This document shows positions 42,108-50,227 of a stretch of 64,000 nt of DNA, one piece after another. Both the position numbers and the translations under genes were made by a program. The notes beneath the pieces were generated by a model, which saw only the letters and a program-made list of their open reading frames with translations, did no database searches and was not told the DNA's origin. Origin of the DNA: Umezawaea sp049997955 (GTDB lineage Bacteria > Actinomycetota > Actinomycetes > Mycobacteriales > Pseudonocardiaceae); the NCBI GenBank assembly GCA_049997955.1, contig JAEBDY010000004.1, positions 372,001 through 436,000 of the forward strand. The letters are read 5' to 3'. How positions within the stretch are numbered: position 1 is the first letter of the stretch; every line of letters begins with the position of its first letter.

Positions 42108-42665
42108 ATGTACGCGATGTCCCTGGGTGACGACGGCGCGGAACTGCGTCCGCTCGAGCCCCGGCACGCCGAGGAACTCCTCGCCCACATGGATCGCGGG
42201 CGGGAGTACATCGGGAGGTTCGTCTCGCTGCCGGACGTCGTCGCGGACCTCGATTCCAGCCGCGCCTACCTCCTCTCGTACGCGCGGAAGGCGGCGTCCG
42301 ACACCGGGCGCGTCGACGGCATCTGGGTGGACGGCACGCTCGTCGGCGGAGTCCTGTTCCGGACCATGGACCTCGGGCGCGGCTTCGCCGAGGTGGGCTG
42401 CTGGCTGGAGCCGTCCGCGGCCGGGCGCGGTCTGGTGAGCCGGGCCGCGCGGGTCATCATCGACTGGGCGGTCCACGAGCGCGGCGTCCACCGGGTGGAG
42501 TGGCAGGTCGCGACGGAGAACGCGGCCAGCATCGCGGTCGCGCGGCGGCTGGGGTTCACCAAGGAGGGCGTGCTGCGGGAGAGCTACCCGCACCGGGGCA
42601 AGCGGCACGACATCGAGGTCTGGTCGGTGCTCGCGCCGGAGTGGCGAGCCGGCCGTCCGTCCTGA
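42108..42665 (+). CDS. GNAT acetyltransferase, RimJ/RimL-like
   Basis: A 185-residue acetyltransferase. It has the ELRPLEPRHAEELLAHMDRG N-terminus and the acetyl-CoA site ASGRG-like GCWLEPSAAGRGLVSRAAR. The diagnostic RimJ/L segments are HRVEWQVATENAASIAVARR then LGFTKEGVLRESYP. Targets in this group include ribosomal proteins, amino acids and small amines; none can be inferred here. It has a GAGCGGGGG ribosome region and follows the P-loop kinase gene by 12 bp. Confidence 0.9.
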   Translation: MYAMSLGDDGAELRPLEPRHAEELLAHMDRGREYIGRFVSLPDVVADLDSSRAYLLSYARKAASDTGRVDGIWVDGTLVGGVLFRTMDLGRGFAEVGCWLEPSAAGRGLVSRAARVIIDWAVHERGVHRVEWQVATENAASIAVARRLGFTKEGVLRESYPHRGKRHDIEVWSVLAPEWRAGRPS

Positions 42666-42707
42666 GTGGAGTGCGCGCCGGTAAACCCGAACTTGCCGAG
42701 AGCGCAA

Positions 42708-42736
42708 TTGACTCGCGATCGGCTCCTCCCTACCGT
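42708..42736 (+). promoter_or_regulatory. Promoter of the amidase gene, leaderless type
   Basis: TTGACT (42708-42713) and TACCGT (42731-42736) are separated by exactly 17 bp. The predicted start is at or next to ATG 42744, and no ribosome site lies between. Confidence 0.7.
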
Positions 42737-42743
42737 CAGCGGG

Positions 42744-43657
42744 ATGCGGCTGCTGGACGAGTGCCTGGACCTGGCGAGGTCGTCGACGCACGGCGACTGG
42801 ATCAGCGTCGCCCCGGCGGCGACGACCTCCTCCCCCGACGGTCCGCTGGCGGGCGTTCCCTTCTCCGTCAAGGACAACATCGACGTGGCGGGGTTCCCGA
42901 CGACGGCCGGAAGTCGGCTGCTGCCGGACGTGGCCGTCGCCGTGGACGCGAGCGTGGTCGACGTGCTGAGGAACGCGGGCGCCGTGGTCGTCGGCAAGAC
43001 GAACATGCACGAACTCGCCCTCGGCATCACCGGCAACAACTCGGCGTTCGGGCCGGTGCGCAACCCCGCTGACGCGTCCCGGTCGGCGGGCGGCTCCGGC
43101 GGCGGCAGCGCGGTCGGCGTCGCGCTGGGCGTCGTGCCGTTCGCGCTCGGCACGGACACCGGCGGTTCCACCACCATCCCGGCGTCCTTCCGCGGGGTCG
43201 TCGGCTTCCGCCCCACGACCGACCGCTACGCGGGCGACGGCGTGGTGACCCTGTCGAGCACCAGGGACACCATCGGCGTCCACGCCCGCACGGTCGAGGA
43301 GGTGCGGACGGTCGACGAGGTGATCACCGGGGAACGGCGCCGGGCCGACCTGCCGCCCGGTGTCGAAGGCCTCCGCGTCGGCGTCGTCCGCTGCCGCTTC
43401 GAGGACGTGGACACCGAGGTCGGGACCGTGGCCCGCGCCGCGCTGTCCGCCTTGGCGGACGCGGGAGCGCGCATGGTCGACGTGGACGTGCGCGACGACT
43501 TCGCGCTGAGCGCGGGACCGGGCATCGACCTGGTGCTGTTCGAGGCGGTCCGGCTGATCCGCCCGCGACTAGCGGATCAACTGGTGGCCGCGCCGGTCCA
43601 GGCGTGGGCCTCCTGCGCGCGGCCACCGCGGTGCACGCCGTCCTCGGCGGTCGGTAG
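42744..43657 (+). pseudogene. Amidase-signature enzyme, C-terminus deleted and frameshifted
   Basis: The N-terminal 270 codons encode a convincing amidase: catalytic Lys in FSVKDNIDVAGF (about 42), the Gly/Ser loop AGGSGGGSAVGVALG with the bridging Ser (about 117), and the nucleophile in GTDTGGSTTIPASFRG (about 140). After FEAVRLIRPRLADQLV the frame loses family character and, if read on, continues to 43790 through the terminator. A neighbouring frame ends with LLRAATAVHAVLGGR-stop at 43657, like a true amidase C-terminus. Complete amidases are 400-500 residues, so at least 100 codons appear deleted. The promoter and terminator are intact, implying recent decay. Confidence 0.6.
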
Positions 43658-43670
43658 CGGGACCGCGGAA

Positions 43671-43710
43671 GGGCCTGGTGTCCGCTCGTCATTGAGCGGA
43701 CACCAGGCCC
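43671..43710. terminator. Perfect 17-bp terminator hairpin
   Basis: GGGCCTGGTGTCCGCTC and its complement flank a 6-base loop. It lies 13 bases after the probable ancestral amidase stop at 43657. This location supports 43657, not 43790, as the original gene end. Confidence 0.8.
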
Positions 43711-43821
43711 GTGGCCTGCCGCCTTCCCGGGGACCTGCTCGACGTGCCATCCGTGCATCGGGAGGGCACACCGGCGTCGGTCGCCGATGACGGCGGTCAG
43801 GCTGTCACCGGACCTCCGAGG

Positions 43822-45849
43822 TCACGGCGTGCCGCAGGTGACCGCGGGTGCGGCCCACTGGCCGTTCGCCATGACCGTGAAGCCGAACGTGGTGGTCGCG
43901 CCCGCTCCGAGCGAACCGTTCCCGTTGGGCTTCATGGTCATCACGTTGCCGCTGCCGTCCCAGCTGGGCGTGCCGTTCCACGTGGTCGACACCTTCTGCG
44001 GCGCCGTCACGGTGACGGTGGACGTCCAGCTGGAGATGGGCGCGCTGCCCGCCTTGACGGTCACCTCGCCGTTGAACCGGTCGCCCCACTGCTGCACCAG
44101 CCGGTAGGTGGCCGTGCAGGAACCGCCACCCGCGGGCGGAGTCGTGGTGGTCGTCGTGGGCGGGGTGGTGCCGGGGCCGTCCGACGGCGCGACGGCCTGA
44201 CCGGTCGAGGGCGAGATCATGCCCGCGCACAGGCCGCGGCTCGTCAGGTTCGCGACGATCTGCGGGATGGCGTTGACGGTCGTCTGGTAGCCGTCGTGCA
44301 TGAGCATCACGCCGCCGTTCTGCAGCGTGGACGCCGCCTGCACGATCTGGGCGGTGCTCGCGCCGTTCCAGTCCTGCGAGTCGACGCTCCACAGCACCTC
44401 GGTGAGCCCGAGCTGCTGCTCCACCGACCTCAGGGTCGCGTTGGTCTCGCCGTAGGGCGGCCGGAACAGCTTCGGGGTCTCACCGATCGCCTGCTGGATG
44501 GCCTGCTGCGTCTGCGACAGCTCCGAGGTCATCTGGGCCTGGGTCATCTGGGTGAGGTGCGGGTGCGTCCAGCTGTGGTTGCCGACCCACATCCCGGCGT
44601 CCTTCTGGCTGCGGGCCAGGGCCGCGTTCGGCCCGACCTTGTTGCCGACGTTGAAGAACGTCGCCCGCGCCCCGGCCGACCGCAGCGCGTTGAGCAGCGC
44701 CGGGGTGTTGCCCGCGATGGGTCCGTCGTCGAAGGTCAGCCCGACGTAGCCGGAGCGGCAGTTGCCGTTGGGCGGTGTCGTGGTGGTCGTCGTCGGCGGA
44801 GTGGTCGTGCCGCCACCGTTGAGGGCGTTCAGGACGGAGGTGTAGGCGGCCTTCTTGCCGCCCGAGTTGTCGAACAGCAGGGGGCTGTCGCTCGCGCGCC
44901 ACGAGTCGCTGTCGCGGATGCCCCACACGGTGATGCCGTTGCAGCGCGCCACGGCGAGGCAGTCCTTGACCACGTTGCCGTAGGTCGTGCCCGACGCGCC
45001 CGCGATGTCCAGCTCGGTGATCTGCACGTCGACACCCAGCGCGGCGAAGCTCGACAGCGTCGTGCGGTAGTTCGACGGGTACGGCGACCCGCTGTTGAAG
45101 TGCGACTGGAAGCCGACGCAGTCGATCGGCACGCCGCGGGACTTGAAGTCCTGCACCATCCGGTACACGCCCTGGGTCTTGGCGTGCGACCAGTCGTCGG
45201 TGTTGTAGTCGTTGTAGCAGAGCTTCGCGGCGGGGTCGGCCGCGCGGGCGGCGCGGAACGCCGCCTCGATCCAGTCGTTGCCGGTGCGCTGGAGGTTCGA
45301 GTCGCGACGGCCGCCGGAGTTGCCGTCGGCGAACGCCTCGTTCACCACGTCCCAGGCGTAGATCTTGCCCCGGTAGTACGAGGCCACCTGCGTGACGTGG
45401 TTGAGCATCGCCGAGCGCAGCGAACCGCCGCTCATGCTCTCCATCCAGCCGGGCTGCTGGGAGTGCCACGCCAGGGCGTGGCCGCGAACGCGCTTGCCCT
45501 GGCCGCGGGCCTGGTTGACGATGCGGTCCGCGTTGCCGTACTCGAACCGCCCCTGACTGGGCTCGGTCGCGTCCATCTTCATCTCGTTCTCGGCCGTGAC
45601 CATGTCGAACTCGCGGTTCAGGATGCCCACGTAGGTGGAATCCGACAGCTTGTTCGCCGCCACGGCGGTACCGAAGTAGCGGCCGCTCTCGGCGGCCGAC
45701 GCCCCCAACGTGGTGCCCGCGTTGGCCACACCGGGAACGACCAGGGCGACCGCGCCAAGCAGGCAGGCCACCCCGGCCAGCAACGCGGCTCTGCGTTGCC
45801 CTTTCCGATCAGCGGGGCGGCGCGCGCCCGCCCCATCGATTCGCGACAT
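43822..45849 (-). CDS. Secreted trimodular GH10 xylanase - CE4 deacetylase - CBM2
   Basis: A 675-residue exported enzyme. The signal peptide covers about 1-44 (basic start, LLAGVACLLGAVALVV core, ANA cleavage). GH10 endo-xylanase spans about 48-345, with acid/base Glu171 in WDVVNEAF and nucleophile Glu279 in ITELDIA. A Thr/Pro linker leads to a NodB-type CE4 domain (about 364-555) with metal site LTFDDGP plus the His pair in HSWTHPH, and RPPYGETN. A second Thr/Pro linker leads to a cellulose-binding CBM2 (about 578-673). It should cleave and deacetylate xylan on cellulose surfaces. ATG 45849 has GGAGG; the upstream in-frame ATG 45915 would lie inside the promoter region. Confidence 0.95.
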   Translation of the reverse strand: MSRIDGAGARRPADRKGQRRAALLAGVACLLGAVALVVPGVANAGTTLGASAAESGRYFGTAVAANKLSDSTYVGILNREFDMVTAENEMKMDATEPSQGRFEYGNADRIVNQARGQGKRVRGHALAWHSQQPGWMESMSGGSLRSAMLNHVTQVASYYRGKIYAWDVVNEAFADGNSGGRRDSNLQRTGNDWIEAAFRAARAADPAAKLCYNDYNTDDWSHAKTQGVYRMVQDFKSRGVPIDCVGFQSHFNSGSPYPSNYRTTLSSFAALGVDVQITELDIAGASGTTYGNVVKDCLAVARCNGITVWGIRDSDSWRASDSPLLFDNSGGKKAAYTSVLNALNGGGTTTPPTTTTTTPPNGNCRSGYVGLTFDDGPIAGNTPALLNALRSAGARATFFNVGNKVGPNAALARSQKDAGMWVGNHSWTHPHLTQMTQAQMTSELSQTQQAIQQAIGETPKLFRPPYGETNATLRSVEQQLGLTEVLWSVDSQDWNGASTAQIVQAASTLQNGGVMLMHDGYQTTVNAIPQIVANLTSRGLCAGMISPSTGQAVAPSDGPGTTPPTTTTTTPPAGGGSCTATYRLVQQWGDRFNGEVTVKAGSAPISSWTSTVTVTAPQKVSTTWNGTPSWDGSGNVMTMKPNGNGSLGAGATTTFGFTVMANGQWAAPAVTCGTP

Positions 45850-45902
45850 CAGTCCTCCACATTGAGGGCGAAAGTTTCGCTCATAACTCCTAAACTTCTC
45901 GT

Positions 45903-45941
45903 AACGTAGGATCACCAGTCGGTTACGTCAACGGCTGGTGA
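45903..45941 (-). promoter_or_regulatory. Xylanase promoter with inverted repeat over the -35
   Basis: On the minus strand, TTGACG (45931-45926) and TACGTT (45908-45903) have an ideal 17-bp spacing. TCACCAGTCG (45912-45921) and CGGCTGGTGA (45932-45941) form a 10-bp inverted repeat with one mismatch straddling the -35 box. A repressor bound there would block RNA polymerase. The predicted leader is about 45 bases. Confidence 0.72.
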
Positions 45942-46039
45942 CCATCTGAGACAGCTTTAAATGCTGGCGGAGGCTTTGATGAAGATCGGCAACACGTGCC
46001 AATGAACCGAAACTTTCGATTCGAGACCGACACAGCAAA

Positions 46040-46071
46040 AAGGGCGTCACCCCGGTCGGGGTGACGCCCTT
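46040..46071 (-). terminator. Terminator of the GH78 gene
   Basis: A 14-bp perfect stem (AAGGGCGTCACCCC and complement) with a 4-base loop is followed, on the minus strand, by a T-run. It lies 12 bases beyond the GH78 stop. Confidence 0.85.
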
Positions 46072-46082
46072 CCTGGTCCCGA

Positions 46083-49000
46083 CTACGCCGGGGCGGTGAA
46101 GGTGTAGCTGCCCGCGGGCAAGCGGTAGGCCGCGGCGCCACCCGCGTACCCGAACGGCACGGCCTGGGCCGGAGCCGTCACGGCGCCCGCTGATCCTGCG
46201 GGTACCCGAACGGTCGCCGACGCCCCCGCGGGCACCCTGACCTTGAGGGTCAGCACCCCGCCGGAGATGGACCAGTCGCTGACCGCCTGCCCGTACGGCG
46301 TCTCGTAGGCCGACTTGGCCGACGTCAGGCCGCCACCGGGCCTGGGCGCGATCAGCAGCGACCGGTAGCCGGGCGAAGCCGGGCCCAGCCCGCCGACCTG
46401 GCGGTAGAGGAAGTCGCCCACCGACCCGAACCCGTAGTGGTTGAAGGAGTTCATCCCCTTGTCCTGCAAGCTGCCGTCGGGCCGGATGCCGTCCCAGCGC
46501 TCCCAGATCGTGGTTCCGCCCTTGGCCACCATGTAGCCCCAGCCGGGATAGCCGGGCTGCATCAGCACCTGGTAGGCGATGTCGGCGCGACCGTGGTCGG
46601 CCAGCACCGGCAACAGGTTCTCCACGCCGAGGAAGCCGACGGTCAGGTGCCCACCGGAGGCACCGATCTTCGCGACCAGCTTGTCCACCAAGGACCGCAC
46701 CCTGTTCTGCGGCACGAGGCCGAACGCCAGCGCCAGCACGTACCCGGTCTGGGTGTTGCCGGACACCGTGCCGTCGGCCGCCACGAACCTCGCGGTGAAC
46801 GCGGCGGCGACCTGGTCGGCGAGGGTGCCGTACCTGGTGGCGTCGGCGGTGCGCCCGGTCGCCTGCGCCATCCGCGACACGAGTCGAGCCGACCACCCCA
46901 GGAACGCCGTGGAGATGATGTTGCGCGCCGTGTCGTCCTGGACGTTCAACCAGTCGCCGAACCCGCCGTCGTCCCGGATCAGGCCCGCGTCCGCGGTGGA
47001 CCGCAGGTACTCGATCCACCGGACCATCGCCGGGAAGCTCTCGTCGACCACGCGCACGTCCCCGGTCCGCTGCCACAGCGTGTAGGGCACGATCACCCCG
47101 GCGTCGCCCCAGCCCGCGATGCCCTGCCCCGCGCCGAGGTCCGGCGCGGTGTTGGTGAAGGCCCCGTTGGCGTGCTGGGCGTCGGTGAGGTCGTCGGTGT
47201 ACTTGTTCAGGAACGTCGACATGTCCATGTTGAACGTCGACGTGGCCGCGAAGGCCGCGATGTCACCGGTCCAGCCCAGCCGCTCGTTGCGCTGCGGGCA
47301 GTCCGTCGGCAGGGAGAGCATGTTGGAGCGCTGACCCCAGACGATCGCCTGCTGCACCTGGTTGAGCATCGGGCTGGACGTGGTCAGGGTGCCCGCCTCG
47401 GGGGCCGCCGTCCACGCCGTGCGACCGGTGACGGCGGACGCGGTCGGGGTGCCGGGGAACCCGGTCACCTCGACGTAGCGGTAGCCGTGCAGGGTGAACC
47501 GCGGCTCGTACGTCTCCGTTCCGTTGCCCGACAAGGTGTACTTGTCGGTGGCCAGCCCTTCCACGCGCAGGTTCTCGGTGTACAGCGTGCCGTCGGCGTT
47601 GAGGATCTCGCCGTGCCTCATGGTCACCACGGTGCCCGCCGGGCCTGCGACGCGCAGCCGGTTCCACCCGGTGGCGTTCTGCCCCAGGTCGAAGATCCAC
47701 ACACCCGGCCTCGGCTGGGTGATCGCGACGGGGGTCCGGTCGTGCTGCACCCGGACGCCTTCGTCCACCTGGGACACCAGCTTCGGCGGCGCGTCCGAGC
47801 GCACGGCCACCGATCCCCAGGAGCTGTCGTCGAACCCGGCGCCGTCCCAGCCGCCGGGGAGGCGGCGGGCGTCGTAGCGCTCGCCCATCTGCATGTCGTC
47901 CGCGGTGATCGGGCCCGCCGCGTACTTCCAGCTGCTGTCCGTCGCGACGACCGAGGTCGTGCCGTCGGTGTAGGTCAACCGCAGCTGCGCCGAGTACCAG
48001 GGCTTGGGACCGTAGCTGTTGCCGCCGTACCAGGCGATGGTGCCGGTGTACCAGCCGTTGCCCAGCCACGCGCCGAGGGCGTTCGTGCCCTGGACGATCC
48101 GGCTGGTCACGTCGTACTCCTTGTACTGCAGGCGTTTCCGGTAGTCGGTCCAGCCGGGCGCGTGCACGTCCTCGCCCACCTTCGCGCCGTTGAGCCTCGT
48201 CTCCTGCACGCCGAGCGCGGTGGTGAACAGGCGGGCCTTGGCCACCGGCTTGCCGACGGTGAAGGCCTTGCGCAGCAACGGGGACGGCGTGGTCTGCGGA
48301 ACGGCCACGCCGGACGCCCACGGTCCGGCGCTGTACGCGGCGGCCACCCTGGCGGCGGGCCAGGACGAGTCGTTGAAGCCGGGCTGCTCCCAGCCTGCCG
48401 GTCCGGTCTGGCTCGCCTTCCACGAGGCGTCCGTGCCCGCGACCACGGCGCCCGCCACGACGAGCCGCGCGATCACGCCCGCGGGCGACTGGCTGGTGTT
48501 CTGGCCGGACAGGGCGATCGTGTTGGCACCGGCGCGCAACCGGCCCGCCAGGTCGACGACGGTCGCCGTCTTCCACGAGTCGGCGACCCGCGGCGAGGTG
48601 CTCACCTGCGCGCCGTTGACCCACACGTCCACGGTGTCGTCGCCGGTGACGACCAGACTGGCGACGGTGGGGGCGGTGCCGAGGCTGACGGTGGTGCGGA
48701 AGTAGCGGGTCCCGGCGGGCACGCCCGCCGCCGGATCGCCTTCCGGGTACCAGATCCAGCTGCCGCCGCCGAGACCCTGTTGGGAGCCGGGCTGACCGAT
48801 GAAGGCTCCCTGCCACTCCGAGGCCGGGGCGAGCAGACCGGTCTCGAAGGACCGCACCGCGCCCCAGCCGCTCGCCCGCCCCTGGGTGTCCCAGACCTTG
48901 GCGCGCCAGAAGTAGCGGGTGTGCGACGCCAGCGCGGACCCGGCGTAGACGACGTCCACGGACTGGCCGCTCGCGACCGGACCGCTGTCCCAGACGTCAC

Positions 49001-49796
49001 CGGTGCCCGCGTCCGCCAACGCGCCGCTGCTCGCGACGATCACCTGGTAGGCACCCTGCGCCTGCCCTCCGGCGCCGTCGAGCTTCCAGCCGAACCGGGG
49101 CCGGGCGGTGTCGACGCCGAGCGGGTCGACGCGGCGTTCGGTGGTGCCGTTGCCGACGCTCAGCGGTGACGCGGCGGTCGGGTCGGGCGCGAGGACCCTG
49201 GTCCCCCACGGCCCCGAGCCGTTGGCGCCGAGGTCGGCGACGGCGGGCCAGGCGCCGTCCGCGAAGCCCGTCTTCTCCCAGCCGTCCGCCGGGGTCTGCG
49301 AGGACTTCCACGCGCTGTCGGTGATGAAGTCGACCGTGCCGCCCGCGGCGACGACGCGCACCCGGCCGAGGAGACCGGCGGGGCCGGTGGAGGCGTTGCG
49401 CGCCACGACGGCGAGCGTGTTCGTGCCCGCCGTCAGCGCGGACCGCAGGTCGACGTGCAGGGACTTCGTCCACGAGTCGACCTCGCGGACGGACGAGGCC
49501 AGCGGTGTCCCGTTGAGCCAGACGTCGACCGTGTCGTCGCCGGTGACGACGAACTGGGCCTCCGTCACCGCGCCCGCAGGGACGGTGAAGGTCCGGCGGA
49601 AGTACCGGTCGGCCGCCGGGGCGGACACGGCCGGACTGCCCTCGGGGAACCAGACCCAGTGGGCGCCGGAGAGGCTGACCGGGACGGCGGCGGCGCTCGC
49701 CGCCGGACTCGCCAGGCTCGTGGAGATCAGGAGGAGTACGAGGCTCGCGACGAGGACTTGCAGGCGTCCTCGCCGTGCGGTGGGGGCACGTCGCAT
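46083..49796 (-). CDS. Secreted GH78 alpha-L-rhamnosidase
   Basis: A 1237-residue exported enzyme. ATG 49796 starts a signal peptide (RRGRLQVLVASLVLLLIST, cleavage near SAAA). Two homologous beta-sandwich segments open the mature protein, each with a W(V/I)W(F/Y)PEG start and the identical VVTGDDTVDVW core. A Bac_rhamnosid N-domain follows, with TRLNGAKVGEDVHAPGWTDY-like sequence (ETRLNGAKVG). The alpha/alpha-barrel catalytic domain carries TDCPQRNERLGWTGDIAAF (about 830-850), the signature region with the acid Glu/Asp residues of GH78. A C-terminal beta domain closes it. It releases L-rhamnose from plant or microbial glycans. A LacI-type operator lies upstream and a clear terminator downstream. 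Confidence 0.95.
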   Translation of the reverse strand: MRRAPTARRGRLQVLVASLVLLLISTSLASPAASAAAVPVSLSGAHWVWFPEGSPAVSAPAADRYFRRTFTVPAGAVTEAQFVVTGDDTVDVWLNGTPLASSVREVDSWTKSLHVDLRSALTAGTNTLAVVARNASTGPAGLLGRVRVVAAGGTVDFITDSAWKSSQTPADGWEKTGFADGAWPAVADLGANGSGPWGTRVLAPDPTAASPLSVGNGTTERRVDPLGVDTARPRFGWKLDGAGGQAQGAYQVIVASSGALADAGTGDVWDSGPVASGQSVDVVYAGSALASHTRYFWRAKVWDTQGRASGWGAVRSFETGLLAPASEWQGAFIGQPGSQQGLGGGSWIWYPEGDPAAGVPAGTRYFRTTVSLGTAPTVASLVVTGDDTVDVWVNGAQVSTSPRVADSWKTATVVDLAGRLRAGANTIALSGQNTSQSPAGVIARLVVAGAVVAGTDASWKASQTGPAGWEQPGFNDSSWPAARVAAAYSAGPWASGVAVPQTTPSPLLRKAFTVGKPVAKARLFTTALGVQETRLNGAKVGEDVHAPGWTDYRKRLQYKEYDVTSRIVQGTNALGAWLGNGWYTGTIAWYGGNSYGPKPWYSAQLRLTYTDGTTSVVATDSSWKYAAGPITADDMQMGERYDARRLPGGWDGAGFDDSSWGSVAVRSDAPPKLVSQVDEGVRVQHDRTPVAITQPRPGVWIFDLGQNATGWNRLRVAGPAGTVVTMRHGEILNADGTLYTENLRVEGLATDKYTLSGNGTETYEPRFTLHGYRYVEVTGFPGTPTASAVTGRTAWTAAPEAGTLTTSSPMLNQVQQAIVWGQRSNMLSLPTDCPQRNERLGWTGDIAAFAATSTFNMDMSTFLNKYTDDLTDAQHANGAFTNTAPDLGAGQGIAGWGDAGVIVPYTLWQRTGDVRVVDESFPAMVRWIEYLRSTADAGLIRDDGGFGDWLNVQDDTARNIISTAFLGWSARLVSRMAQATGRTADATRYGTLADQVAAAFTARFVAADGTVSGNTQTGYVLALAFGLVPQNRVRSLVDKLVAKIGASGGHLTVGFLGVENLLPVLADHGRADIAYQVLMQPGYPGWGYMVAKGGTTIWERWDGIRPDGSLQDKGMNSFNHYGFGSVGDFLYRQVGGLGPASPGYRSLLIAPRPGGGLTSAKSAYETPYGQAVSDWSISGGVLTLKVRVPAGASATVRVPAGSAGAVTAPAQAVPFGYAGGAAAYRLPAGSYTFTAPA

Positions 49797-49846
49797 GCTG
49801 GGCTCCGCGAATGTCGAAGGCAGGGGATCGAGCACCTATCCGGTCA

Positions 49847-49860
49847 TTAAAACGTTTCAA
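49847..49860 (-). promoter_or_regulatory. LacI-type operator before the GH78 gene
   Basis: TTAAAACGTTTCAA is a 14-base palindrome centred on CG with one mismatched pair, close to the TTGAAACGTTTCAA consensus of LacI-family sites. It lies about 50 bases upstream of ATG 49796. Confidence 0.6.
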
Positions 49861-50100
49861 TTACGGCGCCATGAAGAAAGTAAGTGACTGGCGTCACAGC
49901 CGTCAACCGCCGTGACGATGAGGCGGACGATCTCCACCTTCAGGATCGGGACCATTCGGACCAGTCGCCCCCTGGCCGCCGGAACGCCGATCCGACCACC
50001 GGACGGCCGCCGCGACGGCCCGTTCGAAACCGCTCCAGTAACTACTTTCACGGTTAATCACTGACCCGCTGCATCGCCGAGCCACAACTGCGCGAAACCG

Positions 50101-50150
50101 TTGACAGCATGGGAACACCGTCCTACCGTCAAGGTGCTTACGCGGTTAAG
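50101..50150 (+). promoter_or_regulatory. GH26 promoter with operator-like palindrome
   Basis: TTGACA (50101-50106) and TACCGT (50124-50129) are 17 bp apart. CTTACGCGGTTAAG (50137-50150), an imperfect palindrome of LacI style, sits exactly at the predicted transcription start. The leader is about 90 bases. Confidence 0.7.
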
Positions 50151-50227
50151 TGAACTCGGTCACCATCCCCTGCGAACCGAGGAGGCCGTTCCATGCGCTC
50201 CACCCCCGCACGTCCCGAGGCACTCCG

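Larger units (their letters stand above)
49797..50227. other. Divergent control region between GH78 and GH26
   Basis: 430 bases without a gene. It contains the GH78 operator (49847-49860), a second half-palindromic CACGGTTAA stretch near 50050-50058 of similar style, and the GH26 promoter/operator (50101-50150). The middle part (49900-50030) is ordinary GC-rich DNA with no visible structure. Confidence 0.5.
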
